A stretch of DNA of 64,000 nucleotides from Pedobacter punctiformis (GCF_027213715.1 NZ_JAPWGM010000002.1:186001-250000), one strand, 5' to 3'; positions 1 through 9,576 are shown, counted from the first letter of the stretch. Program-made: numbers and translations. Notes: generated from the letters alone by a model not told the origin.

Positions 1-128
1 GATTGTTTAATGGTTTAAGAATTTTAGAAGGCATAAAAGGAATTGACATTATTTATTTAAGCGGAGAAGATGTGGTAAGACACAAATTGGTTAAAGATAT
101 CCTTAAAGCTTATGGTGATATTCAGTAA
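1..128 (+). CDS. PhoH-like ATPase, C-terminal end (partial)
   Basis: Only the last 41 codons are present; the reading frame begins at base 3 and stops with TAA at 126-128. The visible sequence has the pattern LEGIKGI followed by a short beta segment and then VVRHKLVKDILKAY. That resembles the end of the P-loop ATPase domain of PhoH-family proteins, cytosolic NTPases linked to RNA metabolism. The nucleotide-binding motifs lie outside the window, so the name rests on this tail alone. A long hairpin with a T-run follows directly and would end its transcript before purC. Confidence 0.6.
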   Translation, partial: LFNGLRILEGIKGIDIIYLSGEDVVRHKLVKDILKAYGDIQ

Positions 129-147
129 ATAACGATACTTAATAAGC

Positions 148-208
148 GTCCGGAGTCTTGAGTATCTTATCTTTATTGGGATAAGATCTTTAGAGTCCGG
201 ATTTTTTA
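148..208 (+). terminator. Long-stem terminator after the PhoH-like gene
   Basis: The arms around 149-158 and 192-201 (TCCGGA plus flanks, one mismatch) enclose a second perfect 8-bp stem, ATCTTATC/GATAAGAT, and are followed by six T. This is a typical intrinsic terminator. A further copy of GTCCGGACT lies just downstream at about 218-226. Confidence 0.75.
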
Positions 209-275
209 TTGATTAGTGTCCGGACTTACGAGTAATTCTTTCAGACTTCCTGACTTTTTTGTATTTTTATCGCCA

Positions 276-1220
276 ATGAAAGCACTAAAAGAAACCCATT
301 TCAATTTCCCTCAGCAGAGTCATTATTACAAAGGAAAAGTTCGTGATGTTTATACCATTGCCGATAAATTTATGGCCATGGTTGTTACAGACAGAATTTC
401 TGCATTTGATGTTGTTTTACCAGAAGCTATTCCATTTAAAGGACAGGTTTTAAATCAAATCGCGGCAAAATTTTTAGCGGCTACACAGGATATTGTACCC
501 AACTGGGTATTGGAAATTCCGGATCCAATGGTTACGATTGGCAGGATTTGCGAACCTTTTAAAGTAGAAATGGTGATTCGTGGTTATTTAGCGGGACATG
601 CATGGAGAGAATATAGTGCCGGTAAAAGAAGTGTTTGTGGTGTTTCTTTACCTGATGGTTTAAAGGAAAACGATAAACTGCCAAAACCAATTATTACACC
701 TACCACTAAAGCTGCTGTTGGGCATGACGAAGACATTTCAAGAGAAGATATTTTAGCTAAAGGAATTGTTTCTTTAACCGATTATGAGAAACTGGAGGAA
801 TATACCTTTGCATTGTATCAGCGTGGAACTGAGATAGCTGCTAAAAGCGGTTTAATTTTAGTTGATACCAAGTACGAATTTGGCAAAGCAGACGGAGTAA
901 TTTATTTAATTGATGAAATTCATACACCAGATTCTTCACGTTATTTTTATGCAGAAGGTTATGAGGAACGTCAAAATAGCAACGAGCCACAGAAACAACT
1001 GTCAAAAGAATTTGTACGCAGGTGGTTAATCGAAAATGGTTTTCAGGGTAAAGACGGGCAAGTGGTACCCGAAATGACGCCAGATATTGTAAGCTCAATT
1101 TCTGAGCGTTACATTGAGTTATATGAGCAAATTGTAGGAGAAAAATTTATAAAAGCTGATGCGGACTCTATTTCAAATCGAATTGAAACCAACGTTATTA
1201 AGGCAATAGAAAAACTTTAA
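276..1220 (+). CDS. purC: Phosphoribosylaminoimidazole-succinocarboxamide synthase
   Basis: SAICAR synthase joins aspartate to CAIR using ATP in de novo purine synthesis; it is a cytosolic enzyme. The N-terminal [10 protein letters not shown] is the nucleotide-binding loop of this family, and the SAICAR signature follows ([17 protein letters not shown], then LVDTKYEFG). The frame is open from a TTG at 216, but the conserved protein begins at ATG 276 (MKALKETHF), giving 314 aa, the usual length of the longer PurC form. A near-consensus -7 element, TATTTTTA, lies at 262-269, so the leader would be very short. The next gene starts 43 bp downstream on the same strand. Confidence 0.95.
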   Translation: MKALKETHFNFPQQSHYYKGKVRDVYTIADKFMAMVVTDRISAFDVVLPEAIPFKGQVLNQIAAKFLAATQDIVPNWVLEIPDPMVTIGRICEPFKVEMVIRGYLAGHAWREYSAGKRSVCGVSLPDGLKENDKLPKPIITPTTKAAVGHDEDISREDILAKGIVSLTDYEKLEEYTFALYQRGTEIAAKSGLILVDTKYEFGKADGVIYLIDEIHTPDSSRYFYAEGYEERQNSNEPQKQLSKEFVRRWLIENGFQGKDGQVVPEMTPDIVSSISERYIELYEQIVGEKFIKADADSISNRIETNVIKAIEKL

Positions 1221-1263
1221 TTCGAAAGAAAATATATACATTAGTAAAATAAAGATTAGAGAG

Positions 1264-1641
1264 ATGAAATTTTCAGTAGATAAACATGAAAAATACGTAA
1301 CCTTAAAGTTAAAGGAAACTAAGTTTACAAATGATAATGCACCTGGTTTAAAATCAGAATTTTATTTACTAAATGCCGAAGGCTTTAAAAATATTATAGT
1401 TGATTTATCACACGTAAAAGAATGTACCGATGCGCAGGATTTAAGCTGCCTATTGGTAGGAGACAGGCTTTGCAAAAACGCCGGCGGTTTATTTATTGTA
1501 ACCGGTATTAATGATAATCTGGCACATATTATAGAATTGTCAAACATATTTCAGTCTGTAACGTTTGTTAATACGTTAGCAGAAGCCACAGATTTCATTT
1601 TTATGGAAGAGTTGGAGAAAGAGTTTAGAGGCGCAAAATAA
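1264..1641 (+). CDS. STAS-domain protein (anti-sigma factor antagonist-like)
   Basis: This 125-aa cytosolic protein has the alternating beta/alpha pattern of a STAS domain across nearly its whole length. STAS proteins such as SpoIIAA bind anti-sigma factors and are switched by phosphorylation of a serine in a D-S-S-G-L loop. Here the equivalent loop reads D-A-Q-D-L-S, so the usual serine is absent and an acidic residue lies near it. It may therefore work without that phosphorylation switch. It sits between purC and rnz and is followed by a terminator. No partner kinase or anti-sigma factor is encoded nearby, so its pathway is unknown. Confidence 0.75.
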   Translation: MKFSVDKHEKYVTLKLKETKFTNDNAPGLKSEFYLLNAEGFKNIIVDLSHVKECTDAQDLSCLLVGDRLCKNAGGLFIVTGINDNLAHIIELSNIFQSVTFVNTLAEATDFIFMEELEKEFRGAK

Positions 1642-1660
1642 TAACGCAATAACCTATTTA

Positions 1661-1697
1661 AAAAGCCTCGTAGCATTTAAACCTACGGGGCTTTTAT
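1661..1697 (+). terminator. Terminator after the STAS gene
   Basis: The arms AAAAGCCTCGTAG and CTACGGGGCTTTT pair with one G-T wobble around a loop of about 9 nt, and a T-rich tract follows. It separates the purC/STAS transcript from rnz. Confidence 0.85.
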
Positions 1698-1711
1698 ATA
1701 TTTTTAGAAAT

Positions 1712-2617
1712 ATGAAGTTTGAAGTTACAATTTTAGGAAGTAGTTCTGCAACACCGGTTTTTAACCGCAATCCATCGGCACAACTTTTAAACTGTAACGA
1801 AAAGTACTATTTAATTGATTGTGGTGAAGGCACACAACATCAACTGATCCGGTTTAACATAAAAGCGGCCAGGATTGATTATATTTTTATCACGCATTTG
1901 CATGGAGACCATTATCTGGGCCTTGTTGGTCTTTTATCCAGCTTGCATTTAAACGGGCGTACCAAACCCATGCAGATTTTTGGCCCCAAAGCCTTACTGG
2001 AAATTCTGGAAATTCAATTTAAATATTCTGATACCACATTAAGATATCCAATCGAATTTTTTGCAATTGATGCAACAGCTTCCGCTCAGATTTTTGAAAA
2101 TAGTGATTTGCTGGTAAAGACGATTATTTTAAATCACAGAATTCCATGTACAGGTTTTATTTTTGAGCAAAAACAACGACAAAGAAAGTTAATTAAGGAG
2201 AAAACGGATGAGGTGCCTATGGCTTATTATACGGCCTTAAAAAAGGGACTAGATGTAACACTTCCAAATGGAGAGGTTTTGTTGAGCGAGGAATATACAA
2301 CACCTCCTGAAGCACCCAGATCTTATGCATATTGCTCGGATACTTTATTTGATGAACGTTATTTTTCTACCATTACAAATTGTGATACTTTGTATCATGA
2401 AGCAACTTTTTTGCACGAGTTATTGGACCGGGCTAAAGAAACTCATCATACAACCGCATTACAGGCCGGTGAAATCGCTACAATTGTTCGGGCTAAAAAA
2501 TTATTAATCGGACACTTTTCTTCCCGTTACAAAACATTACAAATGCTTTTAGAAGAAGCACAATCTGCTTTTGAAAATACTGAACTCGCCATAGAGGGGA
2601 GAACCTTTCAACTTTAA
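1712..2617 (+). CDS. rnz: Ribonuclease Z
   Basis: This 301-aa metallo-beta-lactamase-fold endonuclease is expected to trim tRNA 3' ends. The zinc-binding motif is visible as H62-L-H64-G-D66-H67, preceded by the N-terminal GSSSATP and IDCGEGTQHQL of the RNase Z family. A further histidine lies in LIGHFSSRY near the C-terminus. The length fits the short bacterial form (about 300 aa). The gene starts 14 nt after a terminator, so its promoter must lie at or inside the end of the STAS gene. A bidirectional hairpin lies after its stop. Confidence 0.93.
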   Translation: MKFEVTILGSSSATPVFNRNPSAQLLNCNEKYYLIDCGEGTQHQLIRFNIKAARIDYIFITHLHGDHYLGLVGLLSSLHLNGRTKPMQIFGPKALLEILEIQFKYSDTTLRYPIEFFAIDATASAQIFENSDLLVKTIILNHRIPCTGFIFEQKQRQRKLIKEKTDEVPMAYYTALKKGLDVTLPNGEVLLSEEYTTPPEAPRSYAYCSDTLFDERYFSTITNCDTLYHEATFLHELLDRAKETHHTTALQAGEIATIVRAKKLLIGHFSSRYKTLQMLLEEAQSAFENTELAIEGRTFQL

Positions 2618-2676
2618 ATACTCGTTCTGTCTGTAACTGGCACTTTGAGTATGGATTTAAAATATAAAGGATAAAA

Positions 2677-2706
2677 AAAGCCTTGCAAATTACTTGCAAG
2701 GCTTTT
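2677..2706. terminator. Bidirectional terminator between rnz and the MCE gene
   Basis: AAAAGCCTTGCAA and TTGCAAGGCTTTT form a perfect 13-bp stem. A-rich and T-rich flanks let it serve both convergent genes. Confidence 0.88.
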
Positions 2707-2725
2707 CGTTTTATTGTGTGTTTTA

Positions 2726-3679
2726 CTATTTGTCTTTCTTATTACCGCCACCAAATACAGAGAAATGTACATAGCGTTTAGGATTTGCTTTTAAGTCGAT
2801 CATCAACTCATCCAGATTTTTAGAGGCACTGCTTAGGTTATCATACATTTTAGTATCATTTAGCAATAAACCTAAACTGCCTTTACCATTTTTAATTCCT
2901 GTAATTACACTTTGCAAATCAGCAATTGCATTATTTGCATTATCAAGTGTCTGTTTAAAGTTAGCTGCCGCAAACTTATCCGTAACCGTATTAATATTGG
3001 TTAAAATATCGGTAATCTTTTTATTATTGTTATTCAGGTTAGCGGTAATGCCTTCAACATTTTTAAATATGGCAGAAATACGCTGACTTTCAGAACCAAC
3101 CAGTCCATCAACTTTTTTGGAAGTTGTTTCCAGCGAAGCCAATGTTCCGGCAATACTGTTAAAGCTCTTATCTACATTTTTCTGGAAATTCGGATTTAAA
3201 ATGGTGTTTACACTGCTCAAAATAGAATCCATTTTAGCAATAATCAATTCAGCTTTTTTCTGAATCGGCTGAACTTGTTCCATTAAACCTTTTTCTACAT
3301 TGGCATTAAGGGTTGCACCATCTTCAGCCATTTTTTTAGAATTACCTAACTCCATAATGATCGCTTTGCTACCCAACAAGTCAGTGCCTTCTAAACGGGC
3401 AATACTGTTTTCAGGAATATCATATTTGCTGTTGATGCTTAAAGTTGCTAAAATAGTACCACCTGGCTCAAGCTGTAGTTTTGCTACGCGTCCAATCTGA
3501 TAGCCGTTTATTAAAATGGGTTTAGATACCGTTAAACCATCAACTCTTGAATATCTTGCAAACAAATTTGTTTCGCTGGAGAAAATTGAGTTTCCTTTTA
3601 AAAAGTTATATCCAATGATTAATAAAGCAATGGCAAATGCAGCTAAAATACCTACTTTGGTTTCGTTCTTAATTTTCAT
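2726..3679 (-). CDS. MlaD-family (MCE domain) lipid transport protein
   Basis: The 317-aa protein has one N-terminal membrane helix (about residues 9-27) and then a single MCE domain (about 36-115, with the pattern VDGLTVSKPILINGYQIGRV). A long helical region rich in N, K and S follows. MCE proteins form hexameric rings that carry phospholipids between inner and outer membrane with an ABC transporter (MlaEF). Those partner genes are not in the window. The neighbouring amidase and lptD genes are also envelope genes. The 195 bp upstream of its start hold no clear consensus promoter. Confidence 0.88.
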   Translation of the reverse strand: MKIKNETKVGILAAFAIALLIIGYNFLKGNSIFSSETNLFARYSRVDGLTVSKPILINGYQIGRVAKLQLEPGGTILATLSINSKYDIPENSIARLEGTDLLGSKAIIMELGNSKKMAEDGATLNANVEKGLMEQVQPIQKKAELIIAKMDSILSSVNTILNPNFQKNVDKSFNSIAGTLASLETTSKKVDGLVGSESQRISAIFKNVEGITANLNNNNKKITDILTNINTVTDKFAAANFKQTLDNANNAIADLQSVITGIKNGKGSLGLLLNDTKMYDNLSSASKNLDELMIDLKANPKRYVHFSVFGGGNKKDK

Positions 3680-3874
3680 GAGTGTTTCTATTTTTATGGC
3701 TACAAGTTCCGAAAGTGTATCAAATCTTCAGTACCTATAAGAGCGCTTTCTTATTTTTACAATGCGTTATGTGCTTTTATAGCAAATAAAACCCGCATCA
3801 TAGCTTTTGTTTTGGTTTATATTATTAATTATGCAATTATTCAAAGGTAAACTAACTATCATTTATAATGCCAA

Positions 3875-4654
3875 TTATCTTACCTCAATATTTTTCTTAT
3901 ACTTCTTAATTGCATCTACTATAGAGTCTGCAATTTCATTTTGACCCTTCGCAGAGTTTATATATTTTTCTTCCTGTGTATTAGATATGAACCCAACCTC
4001 AGTAAGTACGGCCGGCATACCACACCTTTGCAAAACTAAAACGCCTTGCTCTTTAACGCCACGACTTAATCTGTTATCTCTTTCGATATAACTGTTTTGA
4101 ATAAGTTTGGCAAATTTAATGCTTTTATCTCTAAACGCGTTTTTTAATAATGATAAAAGAATAAAAGTTCCGGGATCGTTGGGATCGTAACCATCATACT
4201 TGGTTTTATAATTTTTCTCCAGCTTTATATCTGCGTTCTCCCTTATTGCTGCATCCTGTTCTTTTAATCGGTGCGAACCCGCCACCAGTGTTTCTACTCC
4301 TTTAATTCCTTTATTTTTTGGTGGCATTGAGTTGCAATGAACCGAGATAAAAAGATCGGCATTGGCATCATTTGCAATTTCGGCTCTCCTGTATAAGTCT
4401 ACATCTACATCTTTTGTTCTGGTGTAAATAATTTTTATACCTGGTAATTCGTCTTTTAATTTTTGCCCCAACTTCAATCCAATTTTTAATGATACATCTT
4501 TTTCCTTCGAAAAGCTTCCTGATGCACCTGGTTTTCTGCCTCCATGCCCCGGATCTATTACAATTGTTTTAATTTTATAACCCTGTGCAAAGGAGTTTTG
4601 TATTGCAAATAATAATATAAAAACTGAAAAAATAACCAGAAGTTTGAGCTTCAT
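3875..4654 (-). CDS. N-acetylmuramoyl-L-alanine amidase (Amidase_3), copy 2
   Basis: A signal peptide (about residues 1-23, ending FAQG) precedes a zinc amidase domain that cleaves the amide bond between MurNAc and the stem peptide in the periplasm. Zinc ligands are visible in the expected order: H in IDPGHGG, E in the SKEKDVSLK segment, H in ISVHCNS, and the catalytic E in AVLTEVGFIS. It is 259 aa and closely resembles the next gene upstream, from which it is 22 bp away, so the two are tandem paralogues in one operon. This copy lacks the roughly 30-residue insertion seen in the other. Confidence 0.9.
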   Translation of the reverse strand: MKLKLLVIFSVFILLFAIQNSFAQGYKIKTIVIDPGHGGRKPGASGSFSKEKDVSLKIGLKLGQKLKDELPGIKIIYTRTKDVDVDLYRRAEIANDANADLFISVHCNSMPPKNKGIKGVETLVAGSHRLKEQDAAIRENADIKLEKNYKTKYDGYDPNDPGTFILLSLLKNAFRDKSIKFAKLIQNSYIERDNRLSRGVKEQGVLVLQRCGMPAVLTEVGFISNTQEEKYINSAKGQNEIADSIVDAIKKYKKNIEVR

Positions 4655-4676
4655 TAATTAGGGATGTTAAGGATGA

Positions 4677-5540
4677 TTAAAAGGATGTTTCGGCTATACG
4701 CTTGTAATTTTTAATGGCTTTAATTATACCGTTAACAATTTCATTTTGCCCTTCAGGCGAATTCATATAATCTTCTTCCTCAGGGTTACTCACAAAACCA
4801 ATTTCCGTTAAAACTGCAGGCATCGCTGCACGGGCCAGTACGGCTAAACTTTTTTCTTGCACACCACGGTTTATACGTCCGGCATTAACATATTCCTGCT
4901 GAAGCATAGAAGCAAATTTTAAACTTCTATCACGGTTTGTTTGTTTCATCAGGGAAATCATAATATCACTTTCAGGCGTATTCGCAATAAAGCCCTCATA
5001 GTTTTTCTGGTAGTTTTCCTCTAAAAACATGGAAGCATTTTCTCTTTTAATTACCTCGTCCTGCTCACTTAAACGGCCAGTACCCGAAACAAAAGTCTCT
5101 GTTCCTCTCGTTGAGGTACTCTTTGAAGCCACCGTACGGTAAACCGGAACTTTTCTTCCTCTCACTTTTTTATAGTAATCTACAACTTTTGATACCCGTA
5201 CCGGCATATCATTTAAGTGAATAGATATAAAAAGATCTGATTTTGCATTATTCGCAATGTTAATCCGTTCGTAAAGCGGAATAAAAACATCTGTTTCTCT
5301 GGTGTAAATTATTTTAATATCTTTAATGCTATCCTGAAGCGCTCTTCCAAGGTTTAAAGCCGTTTTTAAGGCTACATCTTTCTCTTTTGAATACACGCCA
5401 TGGGTGGCACCATCTTTTCCGCCGTGACCGGCATCAATAACAATTGTTTTAATTTTATATTGCTGTGCAAATGCTTGATTATCAATCGAATTTAATGATA
5501 TTGTACAAATAATAAAGGCTAAAATGGTTTTAAGATACAT
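4677..5540 (-). CDS. N-acetylmuramoyl-L-alanine amidase (Amidase_3), copy 1
   Basis: This is a secreted zinc amidase with the same motif order as its neighbour: IDAGHGG, SKEKDVALK, ISIHLND and AVLTEIGFVS. A basic insertion (DYYKKVRGRKVPVYRT) follows the second histidine. The frame is open to a TTG at 5606, but that codon lies upstream of a clear minus-strand -7 element (5591-5598). The start is therefore placed at ATG 5540, which gives a normal signal peptide (MYLKTILAFIICTISLNS) and 287 aa. It is divergent from lptD and is the first gene of the two-amidase operon. Confidence 0.9.
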   Translation of the reverse strand: MYLKTILAFIICTISLNSIDNQAFAQQYKIKTIVIDAGHGGKDGATHGVYSKEKDVALKTALNLGRALQDSIKDIKIIYTRETDVFIPLYERINIANNAKSDLFISIHLNDMPVRVSKVVDYYKKVRGRKVPVYRTVASKSTSTRGTETFVSGTGRLSEQDEVIKRENASMFLEENYQKNYEGFIANTPESDIMISLMKQTNRDRSLKFASMLQQEYVNAGRINRGVQEKSLAVLARAAMPAVLTEIGFVSNPEEEDYMNSPEGQNEIVNGIIKAIKNYKRIAETSF

Positions 5541-5590
5541 CAATGGTATATTTTTCACTAATTTTGGACGTTTTTGATTAAACACTTTTG

Positions 5591-5598
5591 CAAAAATA
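5591..5598 (-). promoter_or_regulatory. -7 promoter element for the amidase operon
   Basis: On the minus strand this reads TATTTTTG, a perfect match to the Bacteroidota consensus TAnnTTTG. The expected transcript start (about 5585) gives a leader of about 45 nt to the ATG at 5540 and rules out the upstream TTG as start. Confidence 0.65.
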
Positions 5599-5614
5599 AC
5601 ATTCAAATACGAAT

Positions 5615-8269
5615 TTGAAACTTCTGAACAACTCTATTTTACTAATTTCTGTCATTTTATTAACACTAAGTGTTGGTAAAGCTAACGCATTTTCTGGTTT
5701 TTCATTGCAACAAATCGTTAAGCAAGACACAGTAAAGAAAGATACGGCTAAAGTTAAAACCAAAAATAATAGTGATCTGGAGCAGAAAGTAGAGTATAAA
5801 GCCGATGATTCCGTTAAAATGAGTAAGGATAAAAATATCATTTATTTATACGGTAATGCGAGGATAAAATATGGTGATTTTGAGCTGGATGCCAATTATA
5901 TCCAGGTTGATCAGAAAAATCATACCATTTTTGCGAAAGGAACAAAAGATCCTAAAACAGGTCGTTATGTTGGTCGTCCGATTTCTAAATCAGGTGCAGA
6001 AGGGTCAGCAATAGCCGATTCAATTTTTTACAATACAGAAACAACCCGGGGAAAGGTTTATGGTGTTTTTTCCGAACAAGAGGGTGGATTTTTCTCAGGC
6101 GGACAGAGTAAAAAACAAATAGATGATGAGTTGCACATTAAAAATGTAATGTACAGCACCTGTAATTTGCCGCATCCCCATTTTGGATTAATGATTTCAA
6201 AAGGGGTGGTAACCGAGAAGCAAATTATTACTGGCCCGGTTTACATGATTATAGAGGATGTGCCAACTCCGCTGGCGCTACCTTTTGCTTTTTTTCCCAA
6301 GCCGAATAAACGATCGTCAGGATTTATCTTACCAACACCCGGTGAAGATGCAACAAAAGGATTCTTTTTACAAAATGGGGGTTATTATATAGGTTTGAAT
6401 GATTATTGGGACGCTAAGTTAATGGGTACTATTTATACCAATGGTTCTTACGAAACGAGTTTGCTCAGTAGTTATACCAAAAGATATAAATTTAACGGTA
6501 ATATAAATTTTAATTACAGCAGTTCTAAAAATGGTTTAGAAGGTACAGAAGCCTTTAGAAATCCTGCAAAAGTATTTCACCTGGCCTGGATGCATAGCCA
6601 AAATGCAAACGCAAGGCCGGGTACCACTTTTAGCGCCAGTGTAAACTTAGGCTCCAGTAGTTATTTTACAGCAACGGGTGCTAATGCTACTTACGATCAG
6701 CGGGCAATTGCAACCAATACAATGAGCAGTAGTATTAGCTATGCAAAAGCTTACCCCAACGGAATGAACTATTCATTATCACTGGGTAGTGATCAAACAT
6801 TAAGCTCAAAAGATATTTCGATCAGATTTCCTACGGGTACATTTAATGTGCCTACATTTAGCCCCTTTGATTCAAAAAACAGGGTAGGAGAACAAAAGTG
6901 GTATCAAAAAATTACCGTAGGTTACGGTTTACAGGGTACCAACAGCATTACAACCAAGGATAGCTTATTATTTCAAAATGATGGTTTAAAAAGGCTTCAG
7001 TCTGGTTTCCAGCATACTATTCCGGTGAGTATGTCATTTACTGCGTTAAAATATTTAAATTTCTCCATGGGAGGTACCTATAACGAGGTTTGGAATTTTC
7101 AAACAACCAGAAGCCGTTATACCAGGTTTGCTGATGGTACCTATACCAGTAGAATGGATACCATAAGCGGTTTTAAACGTGCGGGTAGTTATAATTTATC
7201 AACAAGTTTAACCACTAATATTTATGGTAAAAAAGTGTTTAACCATTTAGGGAATATAAAAGCTTTAAGGCATGTTATGACGCCTAGTATTTCTTTCAAT
7301 TATTCTCCTGATTTTACAAAGGACGGTGCCGGACCGTATAAAAGTGCAATTGACCAAAATGGCCAGGCTATTTATGATGCTAATAATCAAGAGCTTAGGT
7401 ATTCAATTTTTCAAACCAGTGCTTTTCCGGGCTCTTTTTCAGGTAAAACGGCTTCAATTGGCTTTGGTTTAGGAAATATTGTAGAATTAAAAGTTAAATC
7501 CAGTAAGGATACAACAGGAACAGGAGAACGGAAAATTCCGATTATTCAAAATTTAACCATTAACGGATCCTATAATTTCCTGGCACCAATTCATAAATTA
7601 TCTACTTTAAGCATGTCAGGGCGCTCGCAGTTTACCGATAAACTTGGCATTAACTATAATGGTACTTTTGATCCTTATGCTTTGGATGAAACCACGGTTT
7701 CGGGGGTACGAACTTTTACCAGAAGTAATGATTTTACCTGGACAAGGGGGGCTAAATTGCCAAGATTAACAAATTTTGGTTTCTCATTTGACTATAGTTT
7801 AAATCCTGAAGCATTAAAAAGTAAAAATGAAGCCAATGATAAACTGGCAGATGCTGCAAAGAAAAAGGGTTTATCAGACCTTCAGTCGGAACAGTTAGCT
7901 GCGATTAGCCGCGATCCAAATGCCTTTGTCGATTTTAATATTCCATGGAATTTTTCATTCTCTTACAGCTTTCAATATTCTAATGATTTAGGTGTAAGCT
8001 CTGTAAGTAATACTTTAAACTTTAATGGTGATTTTAACTTAACGCCAAAGTGGAAGTTTACTTTTAACTCAGGTTACGATTTTAAAAATAATGGCTTAAC
8101 GCCAATGAATATTGCTATTTACAGAGATTTGCATTGCTGGGATATGAGTGTTAACTGGGTGCCTTACGGTGCTTATAAAAGTTATTCGGTAACCATAAAA
8201 GTAAAAGCATCTATTTTACAAGATTTAAAATTAAGCAAGAGACAAGGTTTTTATAGTACTTACCAATAA
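5615..8269 (+). CDS. lptD: LPS-assembly protein LptD-like outer membrane protein
   Basis: This 884-aa protein has a signal peptide (about 1-25), an N-terminal OstA/LptA-like beta-jellyroll (about 60-170, VEYKADDSVKMSKDKNIIYLYGNARI) and a long aromatic-rich beta-barrel domain. It matches the large Bacteroidota LptD-like family that would insert LPS into the outer membrane. The only start compatible with the signal peptide is TTG at 5615; no ATG or GTG lies upstream in frame. It is divergent from the amidase operon. The cinA gene follows after 4 bp, so the two are probably co-transcribed. Confidence 0.82.
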   Translation: MKLLNNSILLISVILLTLSVGKANAFSGFSLQQIVKQDTVKKDTAKVKTKNNSDLEQKVEYKADDSVKMSKDKNIIYLYGNARIKYGDFELDANYIQVDQKNHTIFAKGTKDPKTGRYVGRPISKSGAEGSAIADSIFYNTETTRGKVYGVFSEQEGGFFSGGQSKKQIDDELHIKNVMYSTCNLPHPHFGLMISKGVVTEKQIITGPVYMIIEDVPTPLALPFAFFPKPNKRSSGFILPTPGEDATKGFFLQNGGYYIGLNDYWDAKLMGTIYTNGSYETSLLSSYTKRYKFNGNINFNYSSSKNGLEGTEAFRNPAKVFHLAWMHSQNANARPGTTFSASVNLGSSSYFTATGANATYDQRAIATNTMSSSISYAKAYPNGMNYSLSLGSDQTLSSKDISIRFPTGTFNVPTFSPFDSKNRVGEQKWYQKITVGYGLQGTNSITTKDSLLFQNDGLKRLQSGFQHTIPVSMSFTALKYLNFSMGGTYNEVWNFQTTRSRYTRFADGTYTSRMDTISGFKRAGSYNLSTSLTTNIYGKKVFNHLGNIKALRHVMTPSISFNYSPDFTKDGAGPYKSAIDQNGQAIYDANNQELRYSIFQTSAFPGSFSGKTASIGFGLGNIVELKVKSSKDTTGTGERKIPIIQNLTINGSYNFLAPIHKLSTLSMSGRSQFTDKLGINYNGTFDPYALDETTVSGVRTFTRSNDFTWTRGAKLPRLTNFGFSFDYSLNPEALKSKNEANDKLADAAKKKGLSDLQSEQLAAISRDPNAFVDFNIPWNFSFSYSFQYSNDLGVSSVSNTLNFNGDFNLTPKWKFTFNSGYDFKNNGLTPMNIAIYRDLHCWDMSVNWVPYGAYKSYSVTIKVKASILQDLKLSKRQGFYSTYQ

Positions 8270-8273
8270 AAAT

Positions 8274-9515
8274 ATGCTAGCTGAAATTATTACCATTGGC
8301 GATGAAATTCTGATTGGCCAAATCGTTGATACGAACTCTGCCTGGATGGCGAAACAATTAAATTTAATAGGCGTTTCTGTAAAGCAAATTACCTCCGTAT
8401 CTGATGAAGAACAACATATTTTGGATGCATTGGCACAAGCGGAAACAAGAGCGGATATTATTTTAATTACAGGTGGCTTAGGACCAACTAAGGATGATAT
8501 TACTAAACTAACACTGGCCAAGTATTTTAACATGGGCTTCAGAAATGATGCCGGAACTTTAGAAATTGTTAAATCTATTTTTGAAAAATATAAACGTCCG
8601 CTGCTGGATATTAACATTAAACAGGCCGATGTACCTGATGGTTGCGAAGTTATCTTAAATAAAAATGGAACCGCCCCGTGTATGTGGTTTGAAGAACGTG
8701 GGAAGATTTTTGTATCCATGCCCGGTGTTCCTTACGAAATGATGTATTTAATGGATGATGAAATTTTGCCAAGAATTAAAAGGCAGTTTAAGCTTCCATC
8801 GATTGTTCATAAAACCATTCTGACTTCAAATATTGGTGAATCTTTTTTAGCTAAAGAAATTGAAGAAATAGAGGATAGCTTGCCCGCTCATATTAAGTTA
8901 GCTTATTTGCCAAAAATGGGGCAGGTTCGTCTACGTTTATCGGCCATAGGTGAAGATGAAGCACCGTTAAAAACGGAAGTGGAAATATATGCTAAGCAAA
9001 TTATCGAAAAAGTTGAAAAATTTGTGGTTATAGATGATGATATCCCTTTGGAGCAGGCGATTTTAAATTTCATGAAAGAAAAAGGGCTTACTTTATCAAC
9101 AGCGGAGAGTTGTACCGGAGGATATATTGCACACTTAATTACGCAGCATCCAGGTTGTTCATCTGTATATTGGGGTGGTGCGGTAGCCTATGCCTACGAG
9201 CTTAAAGAATCCGTTTTGGGTGTAAAAGAAAATACCTTAACAAAATATGGCGCCGTTAGTGAAGAAACGGTTACTGAAATGGCTGAAGGTGCTTTGAAGA
9301 ATTTTAAAACGGATTATTCTATTGCCGTAAGTGGCATTGCAGGCCCTGATGGTGGTACAGAAGATAAGCCGGTTGGTACGGTTTGGATAGCGGTTGCAAA
9401 TCAGCAAAAAACGATAGCTAAAGTGTTTAATTTCAGTAATAAACGCCTCCAAAATATAGAGCGTTCCGCTGCTTCAGCATTAACTATGTTATTAAATCTT
9501 CTTAAAGAATCGTGA
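8274..9515 (+). CDS. cinA: CinA-family nicotinamide-nucleotide amidohydrolase
   Basis: The 413-aa cytosolic protein contains both halves of the full-length CinA family. The N-terminal molybdopterin-binding-like domain (COG1058) shows EIITIGDEILIGQIVDTNS and LITGGLGPTKDD. The C-terminal NMN amidase domain shows STAESCTGGYIAHLIT and VSGIAGPDGGTEDKPVGTVW. The C-terminal half deamidates NMN in pyridine-nucleotide salvage, and the N-terminal domain of the family has ADP-ribose pyrophosphatase activity in some members. It starts 4 bp after lptD. The stop is TGA, which shows that TGA is used as a normal stop here. Confidence 0.93.
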   Translation: MLAEIITIGDEILIGQIVDTNSAWMAKQLNLIGVSVKQITSVSDEEQHILDALAQAETRADIILITGGLGPTKDDITKLTLAKYFNMGFRNDAGTLEIVKSIFEKYKRPLLDINIKQADVPDGCEVILNKNGTAPCMWFEERGKIFVSMPGVPYEMMYLMDDEILPRIKRQFKLPSIVHKTILTSNIGESFLAKEIEEIEDSLPAHIKLAYLPKMGQVRLRLSAIGEDEAPLKTEVEIYAKQIIEKVEKFVVIDDDIPLEQAILNFMKEKGLTLSTAESCTGGYIAHLITQHPGCSSVYWGGAVAYAYELKESVLGVKENTLTKYGAVSEETVTEMAEGALKNFKTDYSIAVSGIAGPDGGTEDKPVGTVWIAVANQQKTIAKVFNFSNKRLQNIERSAASALTMLLNLLKES

Positions 9516-9534
9516 TGTAAACAATAAAAAACTG

Positions 9535-9542
9535 TATTTTTG
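9535..9542 (+). promoter_or_regulatory. -7 promoter element for the E2 gene
   Basis: TATTTTTG matches TAnnTTTG exactly and lies 34 bp before the ATG at 9577, just after the cinA stop. Confidence 0.65.
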
Positions 9543-9576
9543 TCGCATTACCAAATAAAAACATACTGTAATTAAT

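Noticed and set aside
8231..8719. 162-aa minus-strand ORF across the lptD/cinA junction
   Set aside because: Antisense shadow of cinA with no recognisable domain.
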